Made by a program: the position numbers and the translations under genes. The notes beneath the pieces were generated by a model that searched no databases, was not told where the DNA came from, and worked only from the letters and a program-made list of their open reading frames with translations. A stretch of 64,000 bases of DNA, from NCBI RefSeq assembly GCF_000022565.1, contig NC_012483.1, forward strand, positions 3,038,001 to 3,102,000, given 5' to 3'. Of the stretch, positions 21,481 through 30,905 are shown in pieces; the first letter of the stretch is position 1, and each line of letters begins with the position of its first letter. The stretch comes from Acidobacterium capsulatum ATCC 51196. Lineage in GTDB: Bacteria > Acidobacteriota > Terriglobia > Terriglobales > Acidobacteriaceae.

Positions 21481-23739
21481 TTATTCTCCTGCTCCGCCCG
21501 GCACAGGATGTTCAGGCATCAGGTACAGCTCAAACTCCTGCAGAATGCGGTTGTAGAGTTCGGTCTGGTCCAGCGCTCCGGCAATCGAGTGCGTCTTGCG
21601 CGGGAAGACGTTGTAGTCATATGGCACACCCGCTTCAATCAGCTTCTGAATGTACTGAATCGTGTTGGCAAAGTGTACGTTGTCATCGCCCGTGCCGTGC
21701 ATCAGCAGCAGATGCCCATGCAGATGCGCCACGCTGTTCTGCACGGAGTCCACCTCGTACGCATGCGCATCTTCGCTCGGCAGGCCCATGTAGCGCTCCG
21801 TATAGATGGAGTCATAATTGCGCCAGCTCGTCACCGGAGCCACGGCCACACCCACGCGGAAGCGATCCGAGTGCGACAGTGCATACAGCGTGAAGGTTCC
21901 GCCCCAGCTCCAGCCCCACCAGCCCAGCCGGTGCGGGTCAAGTTGCGGATACTTCTTCAGCACCTGATCGACCGACGCAAGCTGATCGGCCAGCTCCGGC
22001 GGACCGAAGTTGTGATAGCACGCCTGCTCAAAGGCGCGGCCACGTGCGCCCATGCCGCGGTTGTCCATCGTGAGCACGGCAAAGCCATGCTGCGCCAGCA
22101 GCTCGTTCCAGAACAGATGCCGCCCGCCCCAGCGGTCTGTGGCCTCGCCCACATCCGGGCCGCCATAAGGATTCACGATCAGCGGCACGCTATGCGCGGC
22201 CGTCTTGCCCTCGGGCAGCATCAGCGTGCCGTAGAGCGTCGTCTTGCCGTCGGCGGCCTTCAGCGTCAAAAGCACCGACTGTTGCAGATCGTGGCCGGTC
22301 ACCGGCGTCGAGGTCCAGAAAGAATGGCACGCACCCTGCGGATTGCAAAAGGCCACCGCTGGCGGAGTGGTCATGTCAGAGTACTCGTCAATGTAGGACG
22401 AGCCATGCGGCGGAAACTTCGGCTCATGCACGCCGCCCGTCTGCGAAACACGGCGCTTGCCGCTGCCATCCAGATTCACGGCCCACACCTGGTGCGCGCG
22501 CGGATTGCCCTCGTTCGAAACGTAGTAGATCGTGCCCGTAGCTTTGTCCACGGAGCCGATCGACATCACCTCGTAATCGCCGTGCTCCACTTCGTTCTCC
22601 AGCTTCGCGGGCGCGGCCATCGGGTCGGCCGCGTCAAAGCTGTAGCGGTAGATGTGCGTGTGCCCATCGCGCCAGCTCAGCAGCAGAAACTGGTGATCGC
22701 CCACAAACGTTACGCCATACGTCGTGTTGAAATACTTCGGCTCGGTCTGCGCCAGCGCCAGCTTCACCTGGCCCGTGTGGGTGTCGGCAAAGTAGATGTT
22801 TTCGTGCTTCTGTGCGCGGTCCAGCGTCTCCACCCACACAATGTGGTCATTCACCCAGCCAAAGCGCGGAATATACCCATTGCCCGTATCGAGTGGAATC
22901 TTCAGCCAGCTCACCGGCCCGCCCGCGGCCTTCACCACGCCCACGCGCACGCCGGGGTTCGGGTCGCCCGGCTGCGGATACCGCTGCCACCACTGAATGC
23001 GCGCATGCACCGGCAGCCAGTCTTCAATCGGGTAGAGCGGCACGCGGTCCTCATTCATCTGCAAAAAGGCAATCTGCTTCGAGTCCGGCGACCAGAAGTA
23101 GTTGCTGCGCACATCCAGCTCTTCGAGGTACACCCAGTCAATGCCGCCATTCAGCACTGTCTTTGAGCCGGAGTTGGTCAGCGCCCGCGCCTGCGAGGCA
23201 TCCTGCTCCGGCTGTACGTAAACGTTGTTGTTACGAATGTAGGAGATGTACTGCCCGTTGGGTGAAAACTTCGGGTCGTCGCCGCTCTGCATGCCGGTGT
23301 TGCCCACCTTGCGGCCCTTGCCTTTTGCCGTGCTGAAGAGCCACAGCTCGCCATTCGTATCAAACAGCAGGTGCTTTGAGTCCGGAGCCCAGATGTAGTC
23401 CGGCTCGTCATAGCGGTTGCGGTGATCGCGGTCCTGCTCGCTGATCGGCGCGTTCAGCAGCGGCTCCAGCTCTTTGCTCGCGATAATCTTGCGCGCGCTC
23501 GCGCCGCCCACCACAAACTCCCGCAGGTTGCCGCTGCCATCCAGATAGGTGACCTGCTTCGAGTCCGGAGCCCAGTAGATCTGGTCCGGCGCGTAACCGG
23601 TCAGGCTGGGTCCGCCAAAGACTTCCTTCACCGTCCAAGGCTGAGCAGCCTGCGCGTGCAGCGCGGGGGCAGGGCAAAAGGCCAGGGCAAGCGGCAGCAC
23701 GGCAGATTGCAGTGCGAGGGCAAAGCTCTTTCGAGTCAA
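21481..23739 (-). CDS. Secreted S9-family dipeptidyl peptidase (DPP IV-like)
   Basis: About 752 residues after a signal peptide (FALALQSAVLPLALAF, then ALHAQA). An eight-bladed beta-propeller N-terminal half holds the EELDVRSNYFW segment with a Glu pair that binds the substrate N terminus. The C-terminal alpha/beta-hydrolase has the nucleophile in GWWGWSWGGTF (Ser611 in this numbering), and the acid and His in GTGDDNVHF and PRKTHSIAG. It removes dipeptides, probably Xaa-Pro, in the periplasm. I favour the TTG at 23739 because AGGGAG lies nine bases upstream and a clean signal peptide results; ATGs at 23781 and 23838 are possible. Confidence 0.88.
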   Translation of the reverse strand: MTRKSFALALQSAVLPLALAFCPAPALHAQAAQPWTVKEVFGGPSLTGYAPDQIYWAPDSKQVTYLDGSGNLREFVVGGASARKIIASKELEPLLNAPISEQDRDHRNRYDEPDYIWAPDSKHLLFDTNGELWLFSTAKGKGRKVGNTGMQSGDDPKFSPNGQYISYIRNNNVYVQPEQDASQARALTNSGSKTVLNGGIDWVYLEELDVRSNYFWSPDSKQIAFLQMNEDRVPLYPIEDWLPVHARIQWWQRYPQPGDPNPGVRVGVVKAAGGPVSWLKIPLDTGNGYIPRFGWVNDHIVWVETLDRAQKHENIYFADTHTGQVKLALAQTEPKYFNTTYGVTFVGDHQFLLLSWRDGHTHIYRYSFDAADPMAAPAKLENEVEHGDYEVMSIGSVDKATGTIYYVSNEGNPRAHQVWAVNLDGSGKRRVSQTGGVHEPKFPPHGSSYIDEYSDMTTPPAVAFCNPQGACHSFWTSTPVTGHDLQQSVLLTLKAADGKTTLYGTLMLPEGKTAAHSVPLIVNPYGGPDVGEATDRWGGRHLFWNELLAQHGFAVLTMDNRGMGARGRAFEQACYHNFGPPELADQLASVDQVLKKYPQLDPHRLGWWGWSWGGTFTLYALSHSDRFRVGVAVAPVTSWRNYDSIYTERYMGLPSEDAHAYEVDSVQNSVAHLHGHLLLMHGTGDDNVHFANTIQYIQKLIEAGVPYDYNVFPRKTHSIAGALDQTELYNRILQEFELYLMPEHPVPGGAGE

Positions 23740-24064
23740 AAGGGTGTACTCCCTGAAGATGATCTTTCGCGCCCGGCGCATCTCGAACGGCGCAGCGCGA
23801 AAGAGCATTCTAGTGCATCCAAAGGCAACATGGCGCAACAGAGATGTGTCCCTGTGCTCATCAGCCTGCCCGGAACGCAGTCAAAGGGTGCCACAGGCAT
23901 CCCACAAAAGCCTTGTATGTGTGTTCGAACGATAGAAGGGAGATACGGGAAATCTGTATCAGGGCACGGCTTTAGCCGTGCCAAAAGCCCTGCAAAAAAA
24001 ACGGGGCTTTAGCCCCTGCAGCCCGGCTGTGTCTGCGTGACCATCGAAGACCCTCGCAGTCAGC
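23740..24064. other. Intergenic region with dispersed repeat, upstream of the DPP IV-like gene
   Basis: About 325 bases. The left part should contain the promoter for the minus-strand peptidase. The right part (23957-24020) is a copy of the R1 repeat, listed separately. The rest shows nothing I can assign. Confidence 0.55.
23957..24020 (+). repeat. Dispersed double-hairpin repeat, family R1 (copy 1)
   Basis: TATCAGG leads into the perfect hairpin GGCACGGCTTTAGCCGTGCC (23963-23982). After an A-rich spacer comes a second hairpin, GGGGCTTTAGCCCC (24003-24016), ending CTGCAG. Further copies are near 30835-30897, 62105-62168 (inverted) and, in part, 63546-63575 (inverted). In two copies paired bases co-vary (CACGG/CCGTG versus CATGG/CCATG). 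Confidence 0.8.
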
Positions 24065-25327
24065 CTACTCGTACTTGAGCGACTCGACCGGGTCCATCTG
24101 CGCGGCGCGGTTCGCCGGCAGCGTGCCAAAAACCACGCCCACCGCGACCGAGGTGCCCAGCGCCACCAGAATCGATATGCCCGAAATAGGCAGCTTATAG
24201 CTGGTAAACAGGCGCACTGAGAGCGGCAGCGAGATGCCGATCAGCGTGCCCACCAGTCCGCCGGCGAGCGAAATGAAGATGGCCTCAATCAAAAACTGCA
24301 GTTTGATCTCCCGGGCCGTCGCGCCCAGCGCCTTGCGAATGCCGATCTCGCGAATGCGCGAGCGCACCGTCGCCAGCATGATGTTCATGATGCCCACGCC
24401 GCCCACGGCCAGCGTCACGGCGGCCACCAGCAGCAGGATGATCGTTAGCGCATTGGCAATGATGCCGGCCGTCGTGATCAGTGAGGTGAGGGTTGTCGCG
24501 GTATAAACAGAGTTCGGCTGGTGCCGCGACTTCACAATCTTCACAATCTGCTGCGCGGTCTGCTCAATGTCGCTCTGGTCGCGGGTCGAAAAGAAAATAT
24601 CCTGCACATAGTCCGTGCCGGTAAAGTACCGCGCCACGGAGTAGGGAATCAGGATGGTCTCATCGCGAATCTCCGATTCGCCAAAGGTGTCCACGCTCTC
24701 TTTGAAGGTGCCGATGATCGTGAACGGAATGCCGCTGATCGTGAAGGTCTTGTTGATCGCATTCTGCGGACTGCCAAACATCAGCTTCGCCAGCGGCAGG
24801 GTAATGTCGGCCACCTGCGCGTGCGTGACTTCGTCTTCATCGTCAAAGAAGCGGCCCGTCGGCACGATGAGGTTGCGAATCTTGCGGTAGGGCGGCGTCA
24901 CGCCCAGCACCAGAATGTCTTTCTCCACGCCGCTGCCCACGTCAATGCGGTCATGCATCTGCAGCAGGGGGGAGGCGGCCGCAATCTCGGGCAGTTGCTC
25001 TTCCACGGCGCGCATGTCGTCGAGCCGCAGGTAGTCGGTGCGGTAGTTGCTCACCGTGCCGCCGCCGCCGCCCGCGTACTCCAGGTCGATCATGTTGGTG
25101 CCGATGCTCTGCAGTTCGTGAATGATGAAGTGCTTGCCCGTCAGGCCGATCGTCACCACCAGAATTAGCGACATCGAGCCGATCACCATGCCCAGCGCCG
25201 TCAGCGCAAAGCGCATCTTGCTCGCGCGGAAGCTGTCCACGGCGAGACGCACAATCTCGCCCAGGCCCATCGTGCTGCGGGCGCTGGCCAGAGTGCTCTC
25301 AAAACTGCGGTGGGTATCGATCGCCAT
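24065..25327 (-). CDS. ABC transporter permease, MacB/FtsX type
   Basis: 420 residues. The N-terminal cytoplasmic stretch LAVDSFRASKMRFALTALGMVIGSM enters the first membrane helix, a large periplasmic MacB_PCD domain spans about 60-270, and three further helices lie in an FtsX domain (VAAVTLAVGGVGIMNIMLATVRSRIREIGIRKALGA). MacB-like permeases couple cytoplasmic ATP hydrolysis to periplasmic export or signalling. The usual partner ATPase and membrane-fusion protein are not adjacent in this window, which is unusual. The substrate is unknown. Confidence 0.88.
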   Translation of the reverse strand: MAIDTHRSFESTLASARSTMGLGEIVRLAVDSFRASKMRFALTALGMVIGSMSLILVVTIGLTGKHFIIHELQSIGTNMIDLEYAGGGGGTVSNYRTDYLRLDDMRAVEEQLPEIAAASPLLQMHDRIDVGSGVEKDILVLGVTPPYRKIRNLIVPTGRFFDDEDEVTHAQVADITLPLAKLMFGSPQNAINKTFTISGIPFTIIGTFKESVDTFGESEIRDETILIPYSVARYFTGTDYVQDIFFSTRDQSDIEQTAQQIVKIVKSRHQPNSVYTATTLTSLITTAGIIANALTIILLLVAAVTLAVGGVGIMNIMLATVRSRIREIGIRKALGATAREIKLQFLIEAIFISLAGGLVGTLIGISLPLSVRLFTSYKLPISGISILVALGTSVAVGVVFGTLPANRAAQMDPVESLKYE

Positions 25328-25445
25328 CTTTACTTTGAATGCGTCACGAGGTCAGGAGGGTTCAATTTTCGTTACAGAATCTGCCGGGCAGCCATGGACG
25401 AAGTAGATTCGCTCCGCCCACGGCAACCCAGCTTCATATCCTGCA

Positions 25446-26711
25446 TCAGGCAGTCACAAACTCGCCCTTCACCATCAGCGGCTCATGGCTGCCGTCCGCA
25501 TTCACGCCGTCCACGCTCACCTCGCCCGAGCCAATCATCCAGTCCACGTGAATCAGGCTCTCATTCGCGCCCTTCGCGGCCAGCTCTTCGGGCTTCATGT
25601 TTTCGCCGTTCTTCACGCAGGTGCTGTAGGCCTGCCCCAGCGCAATGTGGCAGGCGGCATTCTCGTCAAAGAGCGTGTTCCAGAAGAGCACGCCGCTGGC
25701 CGAGATGGGCGACGAATGCGGCACCAGCGCCACCTCGCCCAGCATGCGCGCGCCCGCGTCGGTCTCAATCATGCGCTGCAGCACGGCCTCGCCGGCGGCG
25801 GCATGCGCCTCCACAATGCGGCCATTCTCAAAGCGTACTGAGATCTTCTCAATCAGCGTGCCCTGGTGCGAGAGCGGCTTGGTGCTGGTCACCGTGCCGT
25901 TCACGCGGTCTTTGTGCGGCGTCGTGAACACCTCTTCGGTCGGCAGGTTCGGAATGCAATATTGCCCGTTGTGCGCCTGTGTGCCGCCGCCCAGCCACAG
26001 ATGATCGTCCGCCAGGCCCACAGTCAAATCTGTGCCCGGCCCGCGGAAGTGCAGCGCATGGTAGCGCTTCTTGTTCAGGTAATCGGCGCGCTGATGCAGC
26101 TTCGCGTCGTGCTCCTTCCATGCCGCTACGGGGTCTTCGCGGTCCACGCGCGTCGCCGCGAAAATGGCGTCCCACAGGCGCGCCAGCGCCTGGTCTGCCG
26201 GCAGATCAGGAAAGACCAGCTTCGCCCAGTCCGGCGTCGCCGCCGGCACAATCGTCCAGTTGATCGCGTGCTTGGTGATCAGCTCCAGCGCCGGCCGGTA
26301 GGCAATCGAATTCGAGCGGTTGGCGCGGCCCACCTTTTCCGGGTCTTCTTTTGACAGCAGCGCCGGATTCGCCCCGGCCACGGCCATGCGCGCCGCGCCG
26401 CTCGCGTAAGCGGCTGCCATGCCCTCGTAGAGCCAGCCCGCGGCCTTGTCAAAGCTCGCATCCTTGCCGTGGCGGTAGCGCAGCAGCGTCGATGCCTCAT
26501 CGCTCAGCAGCGTCGTGACCAGCGAAGCGCCCGCCTCATATGCATGCGCGGTGATGCGGCGCACCAGCGGCAGCGTATCCACGCTCGCGGTCAGCACCAG
26601 CTCCTGGCCCTCCTTGAGGCCAAGACCCACGCGCACGGCCACATCGGCCAGACGGTCGAGTTTCTGCTCAAAGGTCAGTGTTTTCTCAGGGGTAACAGCG
26701 GCAACACTCAT
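25446..26711 (-). CDS. M29-family (thermophilic-type) aminopeptidase
   Basis: 421 residues of peptidase family M29 (AmpS/AmpT). Family blocks include GLGLKEGQELVLTASV near the start, GTDLTVGLADDHLWLGG, PNLPTEEVFTTPHKDRVNG (metal ligands Glu) and GEVALVPHSSPIS. The metalloenzyme releases N-terminal residues of broad specificity in the cytoplasm. I start at MSVAAVTPE (26711), where AGGAG is nine bases upstream, rather than at an in-frame ATG at 26732. It stands alone. Confidence 0.92.
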   Translation of the reverse strand: MSVAAVTPEKTLTFEQKLDRLADVAVRVGLGLKEGQELVLTASVDTLPLVRRITAHAYEAGASLVTTLLSDEASTLLRYRHGKDASFDKAAGWLYEGMAAAYASGAARMAVAGANPALLSKEDPEKVGRANRSNSIAYRPALELITKHAINWTIVPAATPDWAKLVFPDLPADQALARLWDAIFAATRVDREDPVAAWKEHDAKLHQRADYLNKKRYHALHFRGPGTDLTVGLADDHLWLGGGTQAHNGQYCIPNLPTEEVFTTPHKDRVNGTVTSTKPLSHQGTLIEKISVRFENGRIVEAHAAAGEAVLQRMIETDAGARMLGEVALVPHSSPISASGVLFWNTLFDENAACHIALGQAYSTCVKNGENMKPEELAAKGANESLIHVDWMIGSGEVSVDGVNADGSHEPLMVKGEFVTA

Positions 26712-26835
26712 GCAATTCGCTCCTGCCGCCATTATTTCACCATTCAGAGCACCGCCGCCGCGCCCGGCATAGTGCCGCTTCGGGTGCGGCTTGCGCAGTT
26801 TTTATTGCGTGCAAATAGGTGCAAAGCCGCGCAAA

Positions 26836-27687
26836 TTAACGATCTATCGCCTTCCGCGCCATCACAACCCGGGGAATCCCCTGCAGATCATCCACAAAAG
26901 CTATGTCATCCCAGCCCGCCAGCAGCTCCGCAAGCGCCGCCCGCTGCCCATGCCCTATCTCCATCAGCAGCCAGCCTCCGGGCTCCAGCACCTCGGCGGC
27001 TTCCGGAATCAGCCGCCGGTACACATCGAGTCCCTCCGCCCCGGCAAACAGCGCGGAGTGCGGCTCAAAATCGCGCACCTGCGGCTCCAGCTCTTCGCCA
27101 CCCGGCACATATGGCGGATTCGACACAATCATCGCAAAGCGCTCACCGCGCACCGCCGCCAGCAGGTCTGATTGCAGAAAGCGCATTCGCTCCGCCACGC
27201 CATGCGCGGCTGCATTTTCGCGCGCAATCCGCAAAGCCGCCTCTGAAAGATCCAGCGCCGTCACCAGCGCCTGCGGCCGGCTCGCCGCCAGCGCAATCGC
27301 AATCGCGCCCGACCCCGTGCCAATGTCGGCCACGCGCACGGTCTCACCCTCGGGCAGCCGCTCCAGCGCCGCCTCCACCAGGTGCTCCGTCTCGGGGCGG
27401 GGAATCAGCACATCCGGCGTCACCCGCAGCCGCAATCCCCAGAACTCCTGCTCGCCCACAATGTATTGCACCGGCTCCTGCGCGGCCCGCCGCAATATCC
27501 AGCTCTCAAATTGCGTGACCTGCTCTGCGGTCATAGCATCGTCAGAGTGCACGATGAGCCACGCGCGATTGCGCCCCAGTACATGCTGCAGCAATAGTTC
27601 GGCATCGCGCCGCGCCGTGGGCAGCCCCGCAAGGCGTTGCGTGGCCTGGTCAAGAATGGTGCGCACACTCGGCATTGTCGAAGCCAT
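26836..27687 (-). CDS. prmC: Release factor glutamine methyltransferase PrmC
   Basis: 283 residues. The N-terminal helical domain (LDQATQRLAG through LLLQHVLG) is followed by a Rossmann SAM-binding domain with VADIGTGSGAIAIALA and the catalytic motif IVSNPPYVPG. PrmC N5-methylates the glutamine of the GGQ motif in RF1 and RF2. It lies 63 bases after prfA on the same strand, the usual prfA-prmC pair, so enzyme and substrate are co-expressed. The start at MASTMP (27687) has AGAGG just upstream; an ATG at 27720 is also open. Confidence 0.95.
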   Translation of the reverse strand: MASTMPSVRTILDQATQRLAGLPTARRDAELLLQHVLGRNRAWLIVHSDDAMTAEQVTQFESWILRRAAQEPVQYIVGEQEFWGLRLRVTPDVLIPRPETEHLVEAALERLPEGETVRVADIGTGSGAIAIALAASRPQALVTALDLSEAALRIARENAAAHGVAERMRFLQSDLLAAVRGERFAMIVSNPPYVPGGEELEPQVRDFEPHSALFAGAEGLDVYRRLIPEAAEVLEPGGWLLMEIGHGQRAALAELLAGWDDIAFVDDLQGIPRVVMARKAIDR

Positions 27688-27750
27688 AACCTCTGATTCA
27701 GCGTGCTGCGACCGCAGCATCAGCCGCGGGGCTTTCGGTCCTGACAGCCC

Positions 27751-28827
27751 TTAAGCCACCGCCTCTGACTCCGCCTTCAAACGCTCCGCGTTAAAGTGCG
27801 CCGTCAGTGCATCAATCACCGGCTGCAGCCGGCCTTCCATCACTTCGGCCAGTTGATGAATCGTCAGCCCGATGCGATGGTCCGTCAGCCGGTTCTGCGG
27901 AAAGTTATACGTGCGAATCTTCTCGCTGCGGTCGCCGGAACCCACTTGCTGCTTGCGCTCCTTGGCCAGCGCCTGCTGCTGCCGCTCCATCTCCACTTCA
28001 TACAGGCGCGAACGCAGCACGCGCATCGCCTTCTCGCGATTCTTGATCTGCGACTTCTCGTCCTGGCAGCTCACCACCGTGTTGGTGGGCAGGTGCGTGA
28101 TGCGCACGGCGGAGTAGGTCGTGTTCACCGACTGCCCGCCCGGCCCCGAGGAGCAGAACGTATCGATGCGAAGATCCTTCGCCTCAATCTTCACGTCCAC
28201 CTCTTCGGCTTCCGGCAGCACCGCCACCGTGATGGCCGACGTATGCACGCGGCCCTGCGTCTCCGTGGCCGGAACGCGCTGCACCCGGTGCACGCCGCTC
28301 TCATACTTCATCTGTGAGTACACGTGGTCGCCTTCAATGATGGCGATCACTTCCTTCGCGCCGCCCACCGACGATTCTGACATCGACAGCACTTCCACCT
28401 TCCACCGCCGCTGCTCGGCATAGCGCGCATACATGCGAAACACCTCGGCCGCAAACAACGAGGCCTCATCGCCGCCCGTACCCGCGCGAATTTCCACCAC
28501 GACGTTCTTCTCATCGTTCGGGTCCTTCGGCAGCAGCAGCAGCTTCAGGTCCGCCTCAATCTGCGGCAGCCGTTCTTCCAGCGAAGCCAGCTCTTCCTCG
28601 GCCATCGCGCGAATCTCCGCGTCGGCCTCATTCATCATGCCGCGTGCATCGGCAATGCCGTTCTGCACCTCGCGGTACTCGCGAAACTTCTCCACGACGT
28701 CTTCCAACTCGCGGTGCTGCTTGGCGGTCTTCTGGTACTTCTGCTGGTCGGCAATCAGCGCGGGATCGGCCATCTCGCGGCCCAGCTCTTCATAACGGGT
28801 TTCAATCTGCTCAAGGCGTTCAAACAT
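27751..28827 (-). CDS. prfA: Peptide chain release factor 1
   Basis: 358 residues. The PAT tripeptide that reads UAG/UAA is visible in [17 protein letters not shown], which marks RF1 rather than RF2. The GGQ motif is in [20 protein letters not shown]; its Gln is the target of PrmC encoded next. It releases the peptide at UAG and UAA stops. There is no programmed frameshift, as expected for RF1. Confidence 0.97.
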   Translation of the reverse strand: MFERLEQIETRYEELGREMADPALIADQQKYQKTAKQHRELEDVVEKFREYREVQNGIADARGMMNEADAEIRAMAEEELASLEERLPQIEADLKLLLLPKDPNDEKNVVVEIRAGTGGDEASLFAAEVFRMYARYAEQRRWKVEVLSMSESSVGGAKEVIAIIEGDHVYSQMKYESGVHRVQRVPATETQGRVHTSAITVAVLPEAEEVDVKIEAKDLRIDTFCSSGPGGQSVNTTYSAVRITHLPTNTVVSCQDEKSQIKNREKAMRVLRSRLYEVEMERQQQALAKERKQQVGSGDRSEKIRTYNFPQNRLTDHRIGLTIHQLAEVMEGRLQPVIDALTAHFNAERLKAESEAVA

Positions 28828-29031
28828 GGTGTGTGGCGCTCCAGCCGCCGATTCTGATAAGGAGGGAAATGAGGAAAAACGCAGACAAGGGCGCAGGCAG
28901 CGGGAGCTGCTAACGGTGGGCGCGAAGAGGAAGCGTCTGCTGCATCTACTGTTATTTTACTGCGTTTGTGTACGAATGTTACTGCGTTTATGCCGGAGTG
29001 GAACTATCTCAATCAGAAAGCAGCCTTCTCC

Positions 29032-30654
29032 ATGACCCGTCCGGCTCCCCAAACTTCCGCCCCATTCGATGCTTTTGCCCGCTGCAACGATGCGCTGGCC
29101 GCCACGCCCGGCAAACTCGCCAGGCGCGAAATTCTCGTCGCATATCTCCGCCCGCTCGCCGTGCCCGATGCCGCCCGCGCCGCTTCTTCCGTTCCGCCCA
29201 CGCTCACTCTCGCGGATGTCGAGCAGGCCTTCGCGCAAATCGCCGCCGCACGCGGCCCCGCGCCGCGCCTCCAGCGGGTGCGGCAGTTATTGGCCTGCGC
29301 CACGCCCCTTGAGATCAAATACCTCATCAAGCTCATGCTCGGCGACCTGCGCACCGGCGTGAAGCAGGCTCTTGTCGAGGAGGCCATCGCCCAGCTCCAT
29401 GAGGTGGAACTGCCCACGCTGCGCCGCGCCCTCATGCTGAACGGCAGCCTGCCCGAGGTGGTCGCCATGGCAGCCGCGCATACGCTCCCTCAGGCGCAGA
29501 TGCGCCTCTTTCATCCTCTCGGCTTCATGCTCGCCAGTCCCGTGGCCGGCGTGGAAGAGGCCATGGCGCGCTTTGCGTCCAAGCCGGATGCGCGGCAAGC
29601 CTCTGAACCTCCCACTGCCATCCAGATCGAAGACAAATACGACGGCATCCGCGCGCAGCTCCATTGCGGAGATCCCGCCCAGCCCGGCCGCGTCACCCTC
29701 TTCTCACGCAACCGCGAAGACATCGGCATCAGCTTTCCTGAGCTCATCGAGGCCTTCGCCGCCATGCCTGAGCCGGTCGTCCTCGACGGTGAAATCCTCG
29801 CCTGGCAACCTGCCTCCGCCACCGGGGCTGCGCGCGCCATGCCCTTCGCCGCGCTCACCCAGCGCCTTGGCCGCAAACGCGTCACCGCGCAAATGCGCGA
29901 TCAGATTCCGGTGGTCTTTATGGCCTTTGACCTGCTCGCGCGCCATGGAGAACTGCTGCTCGACCAGCCGCTCTCCTCGCGCCGGCAGCAACTCGAAGCA
30001 TTCCTCGCTGCCGCCTCTCCGCTCGCCTTGCCGGCCGGCGCCGCCCAAAGTTCCCTCTTTGCTGCGGAGGAATCAGCAGACTTCTTGCGCCTCAAGCTCG
30101 CTCCCGCCACGCAACTGGAGTCTGCCGCGCAACTGGACCGCGCCTATCAGGACGCCCGAGCGCGCGGCAATGAAGGCGTCATGCTCAAAGCCCTCGCCAG
30201 CCCTTATCAGCCGGGCCGCCGCGGCCTTGCCTGGCTCAAGCTCAAGCGCGAGCTTGCCACGCTTGATGTTGTCGTCACGGGAGCCGAATTCGGTCACGGC
30301 AAACGCGCGCACGTCCTCAGCGACTACACCTTTGCGGTGCGCGATGGCGAAGAGCTGAAAAACATCGGCAAGGCCTACTCCGGCCTCACCGACGCCGAGA
30401 TCGCCGCGAATACAAAGTTTCTGAAAGAGCACACGCTCGAAGACTTCGGCCACTTCCGCTCCGTCGAGCCACTGCTCGTGCTCGAGGTCGCCTTCAACAA
30501 CATCCAGCGCTCTGAGCGGCACAACAGCGGCTTCGCGCTTCGCTTTCCGCGCATCGTTCGCATCCGCGACGACAAGCCGGTCGAGGAGATCGACACCCTC
30601 GCCCGCGTCGAAGAGCTTTACCAATCCCAACCGGACAAGCCCCCGGAGGCTTAG
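29032..30654 (+). CDS. ATP-dependent DNA ligase
   Basis: 540 residues. An N-terminal helical DNA-binding domain (to about residue 170) precedes the nucleotidyltransferase core with the adenylation motif EDKYDGIRAQL; Lys202 is the AMP-accepting lysine. Later motifs VVLDGEILAW (motif III-like), GNEGVMLKAL and LKLKRELATLDVV (V) and an OB-fold follow. This is the archaeal/LigB-like domain order. It acts next to the NAD-dependent LigA in many bacteria and may serve repair. Its role here is not fixed by neighbours: it diverges from prfA. An ATG at 28990 is a possible alternative start. Confidence 0.9.
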   Translation: MTRPAPQTSAPFDAFARCNDALAATPGKLARREILVAYLRPLAVPDAARAASSVPPTLTLADVEQAFAQIAAARGPAPRLQRVRQLLACATPLEIKYLIKLMLGDLRTGVKQALVEEAIAQLHEVELPTLRRALMLNGSLPEVVAMAAAHTLPQAQMRLFHPLGFMLASPVAGVEEAMARFASKPDARQASEPPTAIQIEDKYDGIRAQLHCGDPAQPGRVTLFSRNREDIGISFPELIEAFAAMPEPVVLDGEILAWQPASATGAARAMPFAALTQRLGRKRVTAQMRDQIPVVFMAFDLLARHGELLLDQPLSSRRQQLEAFLAAASPLALPAGAAQSSLFAAEESADFLRLKLAPATQLESAAQLDRAYQDARARGNEGVMLKALASPYQPGRRGLAWLKLKRELATLDVVVTGAEFGHGKRAHVLSDYTFAVRDGEELKNIGKAYSGLTDAEIAANTKFLKEHTLEDFGHFRSVEPLLVLEVAFNNIQRSERHNSGFALRFPRIVRIRDDKPVEEIDTLARVEELYQSQPDKPPEA

Positions 30655-30656
30655 TT

Positions 30657-30900
30657 GCGGGTGCCCCACATCTCGATTCTGAGATGTGGGTTTTCGATGC
30701 TCCATCCTTGTTATCCGGCAGAACGCTCGTATCGGGGCATGGCGTTAGCCCCTGTCACAGGGCGGGTGCCCCACATCTCGATTCTGAGATGTGGGTTTCG
30801 CGGTCCCATCCTTGCGCATAGAGCAGAGCACTTGTATCAGGGCATGGCTTTAGCCATGCCATAATCCCTGCGAAAAGAACGGGGCTTTAGCCCCTGCCAT
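30657..30900 (+). repeat. Tandem and dispersed repeats (families R1 and R2)
   Basis: GCGGGTGCCCCACATCTCG with its hairpin partner GAGATGTGGG appears at 30657 and again exactly 105 bases later at 30762. Each is followed by a short R1-like stretch; the second (30835-30897) is a good R1 copy, with hairpins GGCATGGC/GCCATGCC (30841-30860) and GGGGCTTTAGCCCC (30881-30894). The first R1 stretch is degenerate. The region lies between the convergent ligase and nucleoside hydrolase genes and may end transcription. Confidence 0.75.
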
Positions 30901-30905
30901 TCCAA

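Noticed and set aside
20824-23166. Very long plus-strand open frame (780 codons) opposite the DPP IV-like and MBL genes
   Set aside because: It is His/Arg/Val-rich with no domain pattern and is fully antisense to two convincing enzymes; high GC keeps the frame open.
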